A stretch of 64,000 nucleotides of DNA from positions 1-64,000 of the forward strand of contig JBKDXM010000117.1 in NCBI GenBank assembly GCA_046306335.1, given 5' to 3'. The stretch comes from UBA2386 sp046306335. GTDB taxonomy: Bacteria > Planctomycetota > UBA1135 > UBA2386. Below the pieces are notes generated by a model. That model ran no database searches. It saw only the letters and a program-made list of their open reading frames with translations, and was not told where the DNA came from. Both the position numbers and the translations under genes were made by a program. How positions within the stretch are numbered: position 1 is the first letter of the stretch; each line of letters starts with the position of its first letter. Shown in pieces: positions 54,129 to 64,000 of this stretch.

Positions 54129-56800
54129 ACCACGGCGAAGCGCTCGACGGCGACGACGACCCCGAGTGGTTGGCGGTGCTGCACGCCTTCCTGCAGCGCT
54201 GGCAGCAGGACCGCGCCGTCGGCGGCGGCGCCGACGTGACGCCGTACCTCGCGGCGTGGCCGGCGCACGCCGAGCGTCTGCGCCGCGAGCACGCCGCGCT
54301 GCTCGCCGACGCGTCCCGCGAGGAGCCGACCGTCGCCGCCGGGCTGCGCATCGGCGCCTACCGCATCGAGCGCGAGCTCGGCCGCGGTGGCCAGGCGGTC
54401 GTCTACCTCGCCCGCGACGAACGCCTGCAGCGCGACGTGGCGCTCAAGGTGCTGCCGCGGCTCGGCGCGTCGCCGGTGCAGCAACTTCGCCTGCAGCGCG
54501 AGGCGCTGGTCGCCGCCCGCTTGGAGGACCCGGGCATCTGCGCCGTGTACGAGATCGGGCGCGACGGCGGCTTCGCCTTCCTCGCCATGCGGCACGTCGC
54601 CGGCGAGACCCTGGCCGCCCGCCTCGACCGCGCCCGCGCGGACGTGCGCGCCGGCGCCGACCTGGAGGACGCGCTCGGCTGGCGTCGCGTCGTCGCGTGG
54701 TTCGCGGCGCTCGCCGACAGCCTGCACCGCGCCCACGAAGCCGGTGTCGTCCACCGCGACCTCAACCCCGGCAACGTCATGTTGGACGCGGACGAACGGC
54801 CCGTGCTGCTCGACTTCGGGCTCGCGCTCGGCGACGAGGACCCGCAGTTGACGCGCACCGACGAGGTCTTCGGCACGCCGGCGTACGCCGCGCCCGAGCG
54901 TCTGCGCGGCAGTGCGCTCGCCAACGACCGCCGCGTCGACGTCTGGTCGCTCGGCGTCTGCCTGTTCGAGGCGCTGGCCACCGAACGGCCGTTCCTGGGC
55001 GCGTCGTCGGCGGCGATCTGCCGCGCGGTGATCGCCGACGAGCCGCCGGACGTGCGCGGCCTGCGGCCGGGGTTGCCGGCGGACCTCGCCGCCATCGTCG
55101 CCGTGGCGTTGGAGAAGGACCCGGTGCGCCGCTACCAGACCGCCGCGGCGATGGCGCGCGACCTGCGCGCCGTGCTCGCCGGCGAGCCGGTGCTGGCGCG
55201 TCGGCCGGGCGTGCTGCGCCGGATGGGGCGTTGGCATCGCCGCCACGCCGCCATCGCCGCCGCCGTGTGGATGGCGCTCGTCGCCGCCGTCGTCGTCGTC
55301 GCCGTCCCGCGCGCCATGCTCACCGCGGTCACGGCCGCGCGCGACGAAGCGACGCGCCTCGGCGACTTCCTCGTCGAGAAGCTGCTGCTCGCCGGCACGC
55401 CGAGGGAGGCGCGCGGCACGGTGCCGACGGTGCCGGAGGTGTTCACCGCGGCGGCCAAGGGCATCGCCGAGACGTTCCGCGAGCCGAGTCGCACCGGCGG
55501 CAAGCTGGAGCACGTGCTCGGCGTCGCCTTCGAGCGCATCGGCCGCCGCGAGGACGCCGCCCGCCACCTGGAACGGGCGCTGGCGATCCGGACGCAGGTC
55601 CTCGGCGGCGAGGCGCGCGCCACGCTGGAGACGCGCTTCGAACTCAGCCGCGTGCAGCGCGCCGCCGACCAGATCGAGGTCGCCGAGCGCGAGCTGCGCG
55701 CGGTGCTGGCCGCGCAGGAGCGGCGGTTCGGCCGCGGCGACCGCGACGCCGTGCGCTCGCGCGTCGACCTCGCGCTGCTGCGGCTCGATCAGCGCGACGA
55801 TCGCACCGGCGCCGAGCACGAAGCCAAGCTGGCGGCCGAGCTCGCACGCGCGTCCCTGGCGCCGGACGACCCCCTCCTCGACGAGGTCGACGAGGCGTGG
55901 GCGCGGTGCCTCAGCGCGCTTGGTCGGCGCGTCGACGCCGAGCCGTTGCAGCGGCGCGTGCTGGAGCGGTGCCGGCAGCGCCACGGCGACATGTCGACGC
56001 AGGTCGTCGGGGCGCTGGTCGAGCTGGCGTCGCTGCTGCACGATCGCGCGCTCGACGAGGGCGACGTCGCGGTCCGCTGGCGGGCCGCCGCCGCCGCGTA
56101 CGAGGAACTGCTGGCGACCGCGTCCATCGTGCATCCGGGCGACGACAAGACGCGCGCGATCGTGCTCAACAACGTCGCGACCTTCTGGCAACATCGCGCG
56201 GACCTGCTCCCGGAGGGTCCGATGCAGCGAGCGGGCTATGCGCGCGCCGAGACGCTCTTCTGCGATTCGATCGACATCCGCGAGCGCCTCGACGGGCCCG
56301 ACTCCGCCCGCGTCGCGACGGCGATCGGCAACCTCGCAACCTTGCTGTGTGACATGGGCAATACCGACGAGGGCCTCGCGTTGCTCCAGCGCGCCCGTGC
56401 GATCAAGGAGAAGCTGTACGGCCCCGACCACATCGAGGTGGTCAAGGTGCTGAACAATCTCGGCATGGCCACCCTGTACGCGGCGGGAGCCGACGCCGCG
56501 TTGCCGTTGTTCACGCAGGCCAGGACCCGGTTGACGGCCCGCAACGACCGCGATCCGCGGTACGCGCTCATCGTGGAGGAGGCATGGCTCACAACGCGGC
56601 TGATGACGGCGGAGCGCCGCGACTGCCTGCCGGCGATCGAGGACTTCTACCCGCGATTGGTGGCGTGGAAGGGCGAGCACTCGCCGAAGACACGGTGGTA
56701 CGCCGACCATGCCGCACGCCTGCTGCGGGAGCAGGGGCGACTCGACGAACTGCCGGTCTGGGAGCAGCGGGCGGCGGAGAAGGCGGCGGGCCCGCGCTGA
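54125..56800 (+). CDS. Membrane-anchored Ser/Thr kinase with TPR sensor, HRDLN variant
   Basis: This 891-residue protein starts at GTG 54125, which overlaps the sigma-factor stop. Kinase landmarks are GRGGQ (86-90), Lys108 in ALKVL, HRDLNPGN (210-217) and DFG (230-232), with APER. The catalytic-loop Lys that follows HRDL is Asn here, so activity may be reduced or altered, although other motifs are normal. A transmembrane helix at about 378-400 (AAIAAAVWMALVAAVVVVAV) separates it from 490 residues of tetratricopeptide-like helices (repeats with ERALAIR, ATLFDSI-type starts near FCDSIDIRERLDGPDSARVATAIGNLATLLCDMGN). The TPR half probably senses a partner outside or inside the membrane and controls the ECF factor. 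Confidence 0.9.
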   Translation: MNHGEALDGDDDPEWLAVLHAFLQRWQQDRAVGGGADVTPYLAAWPAHAERLRREHAALLADASREEPTVAAGLRIGAYRIERELGRGGQAVVYLARDERLQRDVALKVLPRLGASPVQQLRLQREALVAARLEDPGICAVYEIGRDGGFAFLAMRHVAGETLAARLDRARADVRAGADLEDALGWRRVVAWFAALADSLHRAHEAGVVHRDLNPGNVMLDADERPVLLDFGLALGDEDPQLTRTDEVFGTPAYAAPERLRGSALANDRRVDVWSLGVCLFEALATERPFLGASSAAICRAVIADEPPDVRGLRPGLPADLAAIVAVALEKDPVRRYQTAAAMARDLRAVLAGEPVLARRPGVLRRMGRWHRRHAAIAAAVWMALVAAVVVVAVPRAMLTAVTAARDEATRLGDFLVEKLLLAGTPREARGTVPTVPEVFTAAAKGIAETFREPSRTGGKLEHVLGVAFERIGRREDAARHLERALAIRTQVLGGEARATLETRFELSRVQRAADQIEVAERELRAVLAAQERRFGRGDRDAVRSRVDLALLRLDQRDDRTGAEHEAKLAAELARASLAPDDPLLDEVDEAWARCLSALGRRVDAEPLQRRVLERCRQRHGDMSTQVVGALVELASLLHDRALDEGDVAVRWRAAAAAYEELLATASIVHPGDDKTRAIVLNNVATFWQHRADLLPEGPMQRAGYARAETLFCDSIDIRERLDGPDSARVATAIGNLATLLCDMGNTDEGLALLQRARAIKEKLYGPDHIEVVKVLNNLGMATLYAAGADAALPLFTQARTRLTARNDRDPRYALIVEEAWLTTRLMTAERRDCLPAIEDFYPRLVAWKGEHSPKTRWYADHAARLLREQGRLDELPVWEQRAAEKAAGPR

Positions 56801-56848
56801 CGCCGGCTCGGCTGCAGGCCGGAGCGCGCGAAGTTCGATGAACGCGCC

Positions 56849-57679
56849 ATGCCGCCGCCGCCGCCGCCCTACGTGCCGCCGTCGTCGAACCGGCGGCCGC
56901 GTCCCGTGGCCCCGCCGCCGGAACATCGCCGGTTCCACGTGCCCGTCGTCGACGTGCGGGTGGACGACGGCAGCTCGGCGCGCTGGCGCTGGCTGCTGCT
57001 CGGCTGCGTCCTCGCCGCCTGCGGCTCGTTCTTCCTGCCGTGCCGCTTCGAGTGGTTCCTGCGCGCCATCCCGCACGAGATGGGGCACGCCACGGTCGGC
57101 ATCCTGTTCGGCCACCCGTCGGCGCCGGCCATCAACCTCGCCGGCCACGCGTGGGCGGGCATCGGGGCGTTCCGGCCGTGGCTGTCGTGGACCGTCGCGA
57201 TCGTGCTCGTGCTGTTCGCCGTCGCACTGCGCCAGCGGCCGTTCGCGGCCGGAGCGCTCGGCGCACTGGCGCTGGCGCTGCCGTTCGTCGCGCGCAGCGA
57301 CCTCGCCGACGTGCTGATCGCCGCCGGCGGGCACCTCGGCGAACTCGCCTTCGCCGCCTTCTGCTACGCGCTGTGCTGGTCGGGCGGCTACACCGGCGAG
57401 GCGAAGGAACGCATCGCGTCGGCGATGGCCGGCTCGCTCGTGCAGACCGGCAACCTGCGCATGCTGTGGGACCTGATCCACGATCCGGCGGCGCAGGCGC
57501 ACTACCGGACCTCGGGCTCGCTCGGCCTCAAGAACGACTACCTCGTGCTGGCGGAGGAACTGTGCCACTGCCGGTTGGAGCAGGTCGCCGCGTGCATGCT
57601 GGTGCCAGCGGTGCTGGCGTTGCCGGCCGGCATCCTCTGGGGCGTGTGGCGCGAGCGCGCCGGCTCGGGCCACGGCTGA
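56849..57679 (+). CDS. M50-like membrane metallopeptidase homologue
   Basis: This 276-residue membrane protein has a Pro-rich N-terminus, a helix (RWLLLGCVLAACGSFFL), then IPHEMGHATVG, where HEMGH (76-80) matches the zinc-binding HExxH motif of M50 site-2-type peptidases. Further helices follow (WTVAIVLVLFAVAL; LGALALALPFV; LVPAVLALPAGIL). No second metal-ligand motif (NPDG-type) is obvious, so it may be a distant or noncanonical member. It starts 48 bases after the kinase stop and may be part of that transcription unit. The substrate is unknown. Confidence 0.7.
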   Translation: MPPPPPPYVPPSSNRRPRPVAPPPEHRRFHVPVVDVRVDDGSSARWRWLLLGCVLAACGSFFLPCRFEWFLRAIPHEMGHATVGILFGHPSAPAINLAGHAWAGIGAFRPWLSWTVAIVLVLFAVALRQRPFAAGALGALALALPFVARSDLADVLIAAGGHLGELAFAAFCYALCWSGGYTGEAKERIASAMAGSLVQTGNLRMLWDLIHDPAAQAHYRTSGSLGLKNDYLVLAEELCHCRLEQVAACMLVPAVLALPAGILWGVWRERAGSGHG

Positions 57680-57700
57680 ACCGCGGCGCGGCTGCGGCGC

Positions 57701-58543
57701 TCACCCGCGCGTGAACACGGCGTAGTCGCTCTGCGCCTTGCCCTGCGCGAGCGCGCGGTCCATCGCGGCTGCGACCGCGGGCAGCACCAGCGTCGGTTCC
57801 GCGCCGGCCGACTCCAGGCACAGCCGCACGTCCTTGCGCGCCATCTGCAGCTCGAAGCTGGCGCGGCCGGCTCCGCCGCGCGCGACACGCTGGCCGAGGA
57901 ACGGCAGCGCGACGCCGGGCTTGAACACGTCGTAGAAGGCGAGCATCTGCTCGGCCGGCACGCCGCAGCCGGCGCCGATCGCCAGCACGTCGGCCATGGC
58001 CGCCGCGAGCGCGAAGAAGACCGAGTTGCCGGCGAGCTTGTGCACGGCGGCGAGGTCGGCGCGTTCGCCGGCGCACCAGACCTTGCCGGTCATCGGCGCG
58101 AGGTCGGCTTCGACCGCCGCCTGCTCGGCGGCAGGCGCGGTGTAGACGACGAGCCCGCTGGCTTCGCGCGCGTTGCCCGGCGACATGAACACCGGCGCGC
58201 TGACGTAGCGCACGCCCTGCGCGCGCAGCGCGGCGAAGCGCGCGGCGACCTTGGCCGGCTGGTTGGTGCTGTGGTCGTAGATCGGCACGCCGCGGCCGAG
58301 GGCAGGCAGTGCCGGCGCCAGCACCGCGTCGACGACGGCGTCGTCGGTCAGCACGAGGTGCACGCGGTCGGCGCCGCGCACGCAGTCGGCGGGGTCGGCG
58401 GCCGCGACCGCGCCCTTCGCCGCGAGCGGCGCCAGCTTGTCGCGCGTGCGGTTCCAGACGCGCACGGCAGCGCCCTTCTGCAGCAGGTTCTCGACCATGG
58501 CCGAACCGAGCAGCCCGGTTCCCAACAGCGCGATCGTCGTCAT
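57701..58543 (-). CDS. 3-hydroxyisobutyrate-dehydrogenase-like NAD(P) oxidoreductase
   Basis: This 280-residue protein starts MTTIALLGTGLLGSAMVENLLQKG, the Rossmann GxGxxG motif of beta-hydroxyacid dehydrogenases. VHLVLTDDAVVDAVL and IYDHSTNQP replace the usual DxST segment. APVFMSPGNAREASGLVVY and KLAGNSVFFALAAAMADVLAIG follow; the Lys168-like catalytic Lys is in HKLAGN. The helical C-terminal half (FELQMARKDVRLCLESAG) is standard. It acts in the cytoplasm on a beta-hydroxy acid or, like the imine-reductase/GLYR group, on a related carbonyl. The exact substrate cannot be read from sequence. It is convergent with the M50-like gene. Confidence 0.88.
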   Translation of the reverse strand: MTTIALLGTGLLGSAMVENLLQKGAAVRVWNRTRDKLAPLAAKGAVAAADPADCVRGADRVHLVLTDDAVVDAVLAPALPALGRGVPIYDHSTNQPAKVAARFAALRAQGVRYVSAPVFMSPGNAREASGLVVYTAPAAEQAAVEADLAPMTGKVWCAGERADLAAVHKLAGNSVFFALAAAMADVLAIGAGCGVPAEQMLAFYDVFKPGVALPFLGQRVARGGAGRASFELQMARKDVRLCLESAGAEPTLVLPAVAAAMDRALAQGKAQSDYAVFTRG

Positions 58544-58605
58544 CGTCGGCGCATGGTGGTGCGCCGGCGCGGCCGGCGCAACTGCGGCGCGGCGCCGCCG
58601 CGACG

Positions 58606-60426
58606 TCAGTTGCCGATCGAGACGCCGGTCGCGTGCGTGCCGCCGAACACGCCGGCGACGTGGTCGTAGTACACCGCCTGGAACCAACCGGCGTCGCCGA
58701 CCAGCAGCGGGTTGTTCGGGATCGGCAGCGGTACGCGGTGGAAGCCGTCGGTAGCGCCGGTTCCGACGGCGATGCCGGCCGGCAGGTGCACCGCCGGCGC
58801 GAGGTGCGCGCTGATGCCGTGGCTGACGAACAGGTCGGCGAAGCCGAACGTGCCCCACACGAGGCCGACCAGGCAGCCGCCCTGCACGTTCTGCACCGTG
58901 CAGCCGAAACCACCATTGCCGGGCTGCGCGCGGCCGCCGTCGAAGCCGAGGCGCGCAGGCCGCACGGGCAGGCCGCCGCTGGCCGCGCCGAGCTTCTGGA
59001 AGCGCGTGTCGCCGGGGCCGGGCGGCGTCGTGTTGCGCAGCGTCGCCACCACGGTCATGGTCGACGGCCCGCTCGGTCGCATGCCGAGCACCGCGAGGTC
59101 GACGCTGCCGTCCTGGCCGAGGTCGAGCCGCCGCAGATAGCCCGGCGCGCCGAAGATCGGCAACACGGCGAAGTGCTGGTTGTGCGACGACGACCACGAG
59201 TGCGAGCCGGGCAGCTGGATCGACGTGAAGGTCGGGAACTGCAACTGCGGCCCCGACGCGACCAGCAGCTCGCTGTCGCCGTACACCGGGGCCGCCGCCG
59301 ACGTCGACGACGCCGGCTGCACGAAGCCGCGCAGCAGCGCGAGGTCGAGGTGGCCGTCGCGGTCCCAGTCGCCGACCTCGAGCGCCATGGCGAAGTCCTG
59401 CAGGGCCGTCGGGTTCGGCGGCAGCGCGAGCCAGCCCCAACTGCCGGTCACCAGCCCGCCGAGCCCGTCGCCTTCGAACCACATCGCCGCGGCGGTCAGC
59501 GTGCCGGCCGACGGCATCGTCAGCGTCAGCAGGTAGTCGGGCGCGCCCTGGCCGACGAGGTCGGCGACCGCGAGCGCCGTGAAGCGACCCGGGCCGATCA
59601 GCGCCGGCGGCTGGGCGGCAGCCAGTTGTCCGCCCTGGAACGACACGTGCTGCAGGGTCTGGCTGAAGGCGCCCGCGCTGCCGACTTCGCCCAGCACGAC
59701 GAGGTGGTCGAGGTCGGCGTCGCCGTCGAGGTCGGCGAAGTCGACGTCGATCACCGTGCCGGGTAGTTGCAGCCGCGACACGCTGAAGTTGCCCAAGCCG
59801 TCGCCGCGGTACCACGCCACGAAGCCGGGCACCGTCGAGCCCGTCCAGCGGTCGATCGCGCCGCCGCCGATCACGATGTCGAGGTTGCCGTCGGCGTCGA
59901 GGTCGATCGCCTCGGCGACCGGGAACCAGTAGCCGACCAACGGCGGTTGCGCCGGAAACGCGCCGGCGAACTGGTCGATCACGACGTCGGGCGCGAAGTT
60001 GCCGGCCGTCAGCGTGCCGGAGCCGAGGTTGCGCTGCACGTGCACCATGCCGAGCGAAGTGACCGCGACGAGGTCGTCGCGGCCGTCGCGGTCGAAGTCG
60101 CCGCTGGCGAGCGCGATCGCGGTGGCGAACACCGGCGAACCGGCGACCGACTGCGCCGGGCCAGGAGCATTGAGCGACAGCGCCGCGCCGTCTTCGTCGA
60201 GCGCATGGATCAGCGTGCCGAAGAACACGCTCGGCAGCACGAAGTCGGGGCTGGCGTCGCGATTGAAGTCGAGGACGGCGCCGACGGCGCCGAGCGAGAA
60301 CGCCGTCATCGCCCGCGGCGGCGCGAAGGGATGCGGCGGCTGTGCCGTGGCCGTGCCGGCGAGCGCCGCTGCGCCCGCCAACCCCACGCCGAACGATGAC
60401 CGTGCGCCGCGAAGAACGCTCCGCAT
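58606..60426 (-). CDS. Exported FG-GAP/VCBS repeat protein
   Basis: This 606-residue protein has a signal (GVGLAGAAALAGTATAQ) and a strong ribosome site (GGAGGTG, 7 bases before the ATG), which fixes the start at 60426. FG-GAP motifs recur: VLDFNRDASPDFV, SGDFDRDGRDDLVAV, AIDLDADGNLDIVIG, FADLDGDADLDHLVV, VGDWDRDGHLDLALL and RLDLGQDGSVDLAV. The chain probably folds into a calcium-bound propeller. The last 150 residues (GFGCTVQNVQGGCLVGLVWG ... NNPLLVGDAGWFQAVYYD) are rich in Gly and contain two Cys. They resemble the tail found in the other exported proteins of this window. Role unknown. Confidence 0.85.
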   Translation of the reverse strand: MRSVLRGARSSFGVGLAGAAALAGTATAQPPHPFAPPRAMTAFSLGAVGAVLDFNRDASPDFVLPSVFFGTLIHALDEDGAALSLNAPGPAQSVAGSPVFATAIALASGDFDRDGRDDLVAVTSLGMVHVQRNLGSGTLTAGNFAPDVVIDQFAGAFPAQPPLVGYWFPVAEAIDLDADGNLDIVIGGGAIDRWTGSTVPGFVAWYRGDGLGNFSVSRLQLPGTVIDVDFADLDGDADLDHLVVLGEVGSAGAFSQTLQHVSFQGGQLAAAQPPALIGPGRFTALAVADLVGQGAPDYLLTLTMPSAGTLTAAAMWFEGDGLGGLVTGSWGWLALPPNPTALQDFAMALEVGDWDRDGHLDLALLRGFVQPASSTSAAAPVYGDSELLVASGPQLQFPTFTSIQLPGSHSWSSSHNQHFAVLPIFGAPGYLRRLDLGQDGSVDLAVLGMRPSGPSTMTVVATLRNTTPPGPGDTRFQKLGAASGGLPVRPARLGFDGGRAQPGNGGFGCTVQNVQGGCLVGLVWGTFGFADLFVSHGISAHLAPAVHLPAGIAVGTGATDGFHRVPLPIPNNPLLVGDAGWFQAVYYDHVAGVFGGTHATGVSIGN

Positions 60427-60710
60427 CCCAGCACCTCCCCGTTGACCAGCCCGCTGGCGGAGGTCCATTGCCGCCTCGCGGCGGAAGGTGTGTCGGCGTC
60501 GAACGGCGCCGCGAGCCACACCGCAACGGAACGGTCTCGCGTCCAGACGAACTGTCGCACTTGCGTGCTACCTGCCAGGATCGGTCGGCGACCCCGTGCG
60601 ATTGATGAGGGGAAACCTGCGGGCCATTGGGCCCAGGTGGCGTCCGCGGCGCCGCGCGCCGACGCGTCGGCGGCCGGCCGGCGCCAAGGCGCGCGCGCCG
60701 CCGCCGGCGG

Positions 60711-61424
60711 TCAGGAACCGCGAAGCGCCGACAGCAAGGCGGCTGCGGCCTGCTTCTCGGCGGCGCGTTTGGTGCGGCCGCTGCCGGTCGCGGTGCGGCC
60801 GTCGACGACCTTGGCGGCGACGACGAACTCCTGCTCGTGCTGCAGGCCGTTCGTTGCCACGAGTTCGTACCGCGGTTGGCCCAGCTTGTGGTGTTGGCAC
60901 CAGTGCAGCAGCGCCGTCTTGCTGTCGGCGGCGGTCTTCGCGTCGTCGCCGAGTTCGCCCTTGGGCAGCACGTGGCGGCGAACGAACTTGCGGGCCGCGG
61001 CGACGCCGCCGTCGATGAGCACCGCGCCGAGCACCGCTTCGACGAGGTCGGCGAGGATGCGTTCGCTGTGGCGCTCGGCGTCGCGCAGGCCCTTGCCGTG
61101 CGCGAGGTGGACGGCGAGGTCGAGGCGCCGGGCGGCCTCGGCGAGCGGCCGGCGGCTGACGATGCGGGCGCGCGTCTCGGTCAGCTGGCCCTCGGCGACC
61201 TCGGCGTCGGCGCGGAACAGCACGTCGGCGACGGCGAAGTTGAGGAAGGCGTCGCCGAGGAACTCCAGCCGCTCGTAGCTGGCCTTGCCCTCGTTGCCGG
61301 TCGAGGCGTGCGTCAGCGCGCGGTCGAGCAGGCCCAGGTCCTCGAAGGCGTGGCCGAGGCGCTTGCTCAGCTCGCGCAGCGTGCGCTGGCGCGCTGCGGT
61401 CGGCAGATCCTGGGGCGAGGGCAT
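60711..61424 (-). CDS. rnc: Ribonuclease III
   Basis: This 237-residue enzyme processes double-stranded RNA, including rRNA precursors. The signature ERLEFLGDAFL (51-61) with its Glu/Asp metal ligands is present, followed by the second site LADLVEAVLGAVLID with the catalytic Glu. The double-stranded RNA-binding domain covers the C-terminal third (ADSKTALLHWCQHHKLGQPRYELV ... GRTKRAAEKQAAAALLSAL). ATG 61424 is preferred to TTG 61436. It lies 115 bases downstream of typA, same strand, and is probably cotranscribed. Confidence 0.95.
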   Translation of the reverse strand: MPSPQDLPTAARQRTLRELSKRLGHAFEDLGLLDRALTHASTGNEGKASYERLEFLGDAFLNFAVADVLFRADAEVAEGQLTETRARIVSRRPLAEAARRLDLAVHLAHGKGLRDAERHSERILADLVEAVLGAVLIDGGVAAARKFVRRHVLPKGELGDDAKTAADSKTALLHWCQHHKLGQPRYELVATNGLQHEQEFVVAAKVVDGRTATGSGRTKRAAEKQAAAALLSALRGS

Positions 61425-61539
61425 GGCGGACGCCAACAGGGTAGCGTCGGCTGCCGCGGCGCACAGCCGCCCGGTGCGGCGGCGCGGCGGCGATCCGGCG
61501 CGCGCCCGGTCGAACCGGACGCGCCGCCGGGCGGCTGGC

Positions 61540-63378
<1,839 letters not shown>

Positions 63379-63546
63379 GATGTCGTGCGGGCGTGGGGAG
63401 CCCGGGCTCGCGGCGGTCGTGGCGACGGCCGGGAATGGGGGGCGAGGATTGTGCCGGCCCTGCGCGAACGGTCAACTCCCGCGCCGGCCAGGGCGGCCGT
63501 ATCCGTGAAGAACCCGCACCACGACCACGGCGTCGCCGCCGATGCG

Positions 63547-64000
63547 ATGGCGCGCACGGCGCCGCCGGCGACGGCGCAGCCGGCACAGCCGTTGGCGGCA
63601 CCGTCGCGTTGGGGTTGGCGCTCCGGCCGGCGGCGCGCGGCCATGGCCGCGGCGGCCCTGTTGGCGCTCGTCGCCGCACTCGCGTTCGCGGCGCACCAGC
63701 AGGTGCTCGCCGCCGCGGCGCCGTTCGTGCGCGCGGTCGCGGACGCGCCGGCCGCCGACGCCATCGTGGTGCTGGGCGCGCGCATCCACGCCGACGGCCG
63801 GCCGTACTCGCTGCTGGTCGATCGCCTGGTGACCGCCGAGGACCTGTGGCGGCACGGCAAGGCGCCGCGCATCGTGCTGTCGGGCCTCGGCGGCGGGGGC
63901 GTCGGCGACGACGAGGTGGCGGCGATGCGGCGTTACCTCGCCGGGCGCGGCGTGCCCGACGCGGCGATGGTCGACGACCCGCTCGGGCTGCGCACGATCG
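63547..64000 (+). CDS. ElyC/SanA/YdcF-type (DUF218) membrane protein, 5' part
   Basis: The frame runs off the right edge. It opens with an Ala/Pro lead, a basic segment (WRSGRRR), then one hydrophobic helix (MAAAALLALVAALAFAAH). Next come ADAIVVLGARIHADGRPYSLLVDRL and IVLSGLGGGGVGDDEVAAMRRYLAGRGVP, the nucleotide-fold opening of the DUF218 family (E. coli SanA/ElyC/YdcF), linked to envelope integrity. ATG 63547 and GTG 63505 are both in frame; the start is uncertain. The C-terminal half is not seen. Confidence 0.8.
   Translation, partial: MARTAPPATAQPAQPLAAPSRWGWRSGRRRAAMAAAALLALVAALAFAAHQQVLAAAAPFVRAVADAPAADAIVVLGARIHADGRPYSLLVDRLVTAEDLWRHGKAPRIVLSGLGGGGVGDDEVAAMRRYLAGRGVPDAAMVDDPLGLRTI

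Overview
The window comes from a very GC-rich bacterium, most likely a deep-branching member of the Planctomycetota. Supporting signs are two sigma-70 (ECF) genes each paired with a membrane-anchored Ser/Thr kinase, several long exported FG-GAP or repeat proteins, lipoproteins with a poly-glycine spacer after the lipidated cysteine, a WaaG-type LPS core glycosyltransferase, and a fused isobutyryl-CoA mutase. The taxonomic placement is inferred from gene content only. No rRNA, tRNA, CRISPR array or prophage was seen.

Layout. 1-3.7 kb: the 3' end of an IS91-like transposase, then a giant exported repeat protein. 3.7-7.0 kb: a Ser/Thr kinase divergent from an ECF sigma factor. 7.3-17 kb: mostly exported or membrane proteins (secreted protein, SUFU-domain membrane protein, DUF1254 lipoprotein, GRDP-like membrane protein, FG-GAP lipoprotein, DUF5666-type lipoprotein, DUF805/SRPBCC protein). 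17.3-18.7 kb: an RtcB-type RNA ligase translationally coupled to an RbfA-like gene. 19-24.5 kb: a small membrane protein, a carboxypeptidase-regulatory-like exported protein, a YdjM-type hydrolase and an S15 peptidase. 24.5-28.5 kb: icmF and an NTF2-like gene. 28.6-42.6 kb: a tightly coupled array of nine exported amidohydrolase-fold genes on the minus strand; only two keep the metal-binding His-x-His motif. 42.9-48.7 kb: waaG, an unknown exported protein and mfd. 48.9-50.8 kb: a split ATPase/STAS-like gene and a methyltransferase with an in-frame TGA. 51-57.7 kb: FG-GAP lipoprotein, a second ECF/kinase pair and an M50-like membrane protein. 57.7-64 kb: a beta-hydroxyacid dehydrogenase, an FG-GAP protein, rnc, typA and the start of an ElyC/SanA/YdcF-type gene.

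The strongest finding is the methyltransferase at 50114-50848. Its in-frame TGA sits where ArsM-like relatives have a conserved cysteine. A perfect 9-bp hairpin with a GGTC apical loop begins 13 nt after the TGA, which is the layout of a bacterial SECIS. I read it as a selenoprotein that ordinary annotation would truncate. The second strongest is the amidohydrolase array, where seven of nine members appear to have lost the metal centre while keeping fold, export signal and translational coupling. One junction in it (38237-38390) looks as if a TGATG overlap became CGATG, giving a 154-nt out-of-frame overlap.
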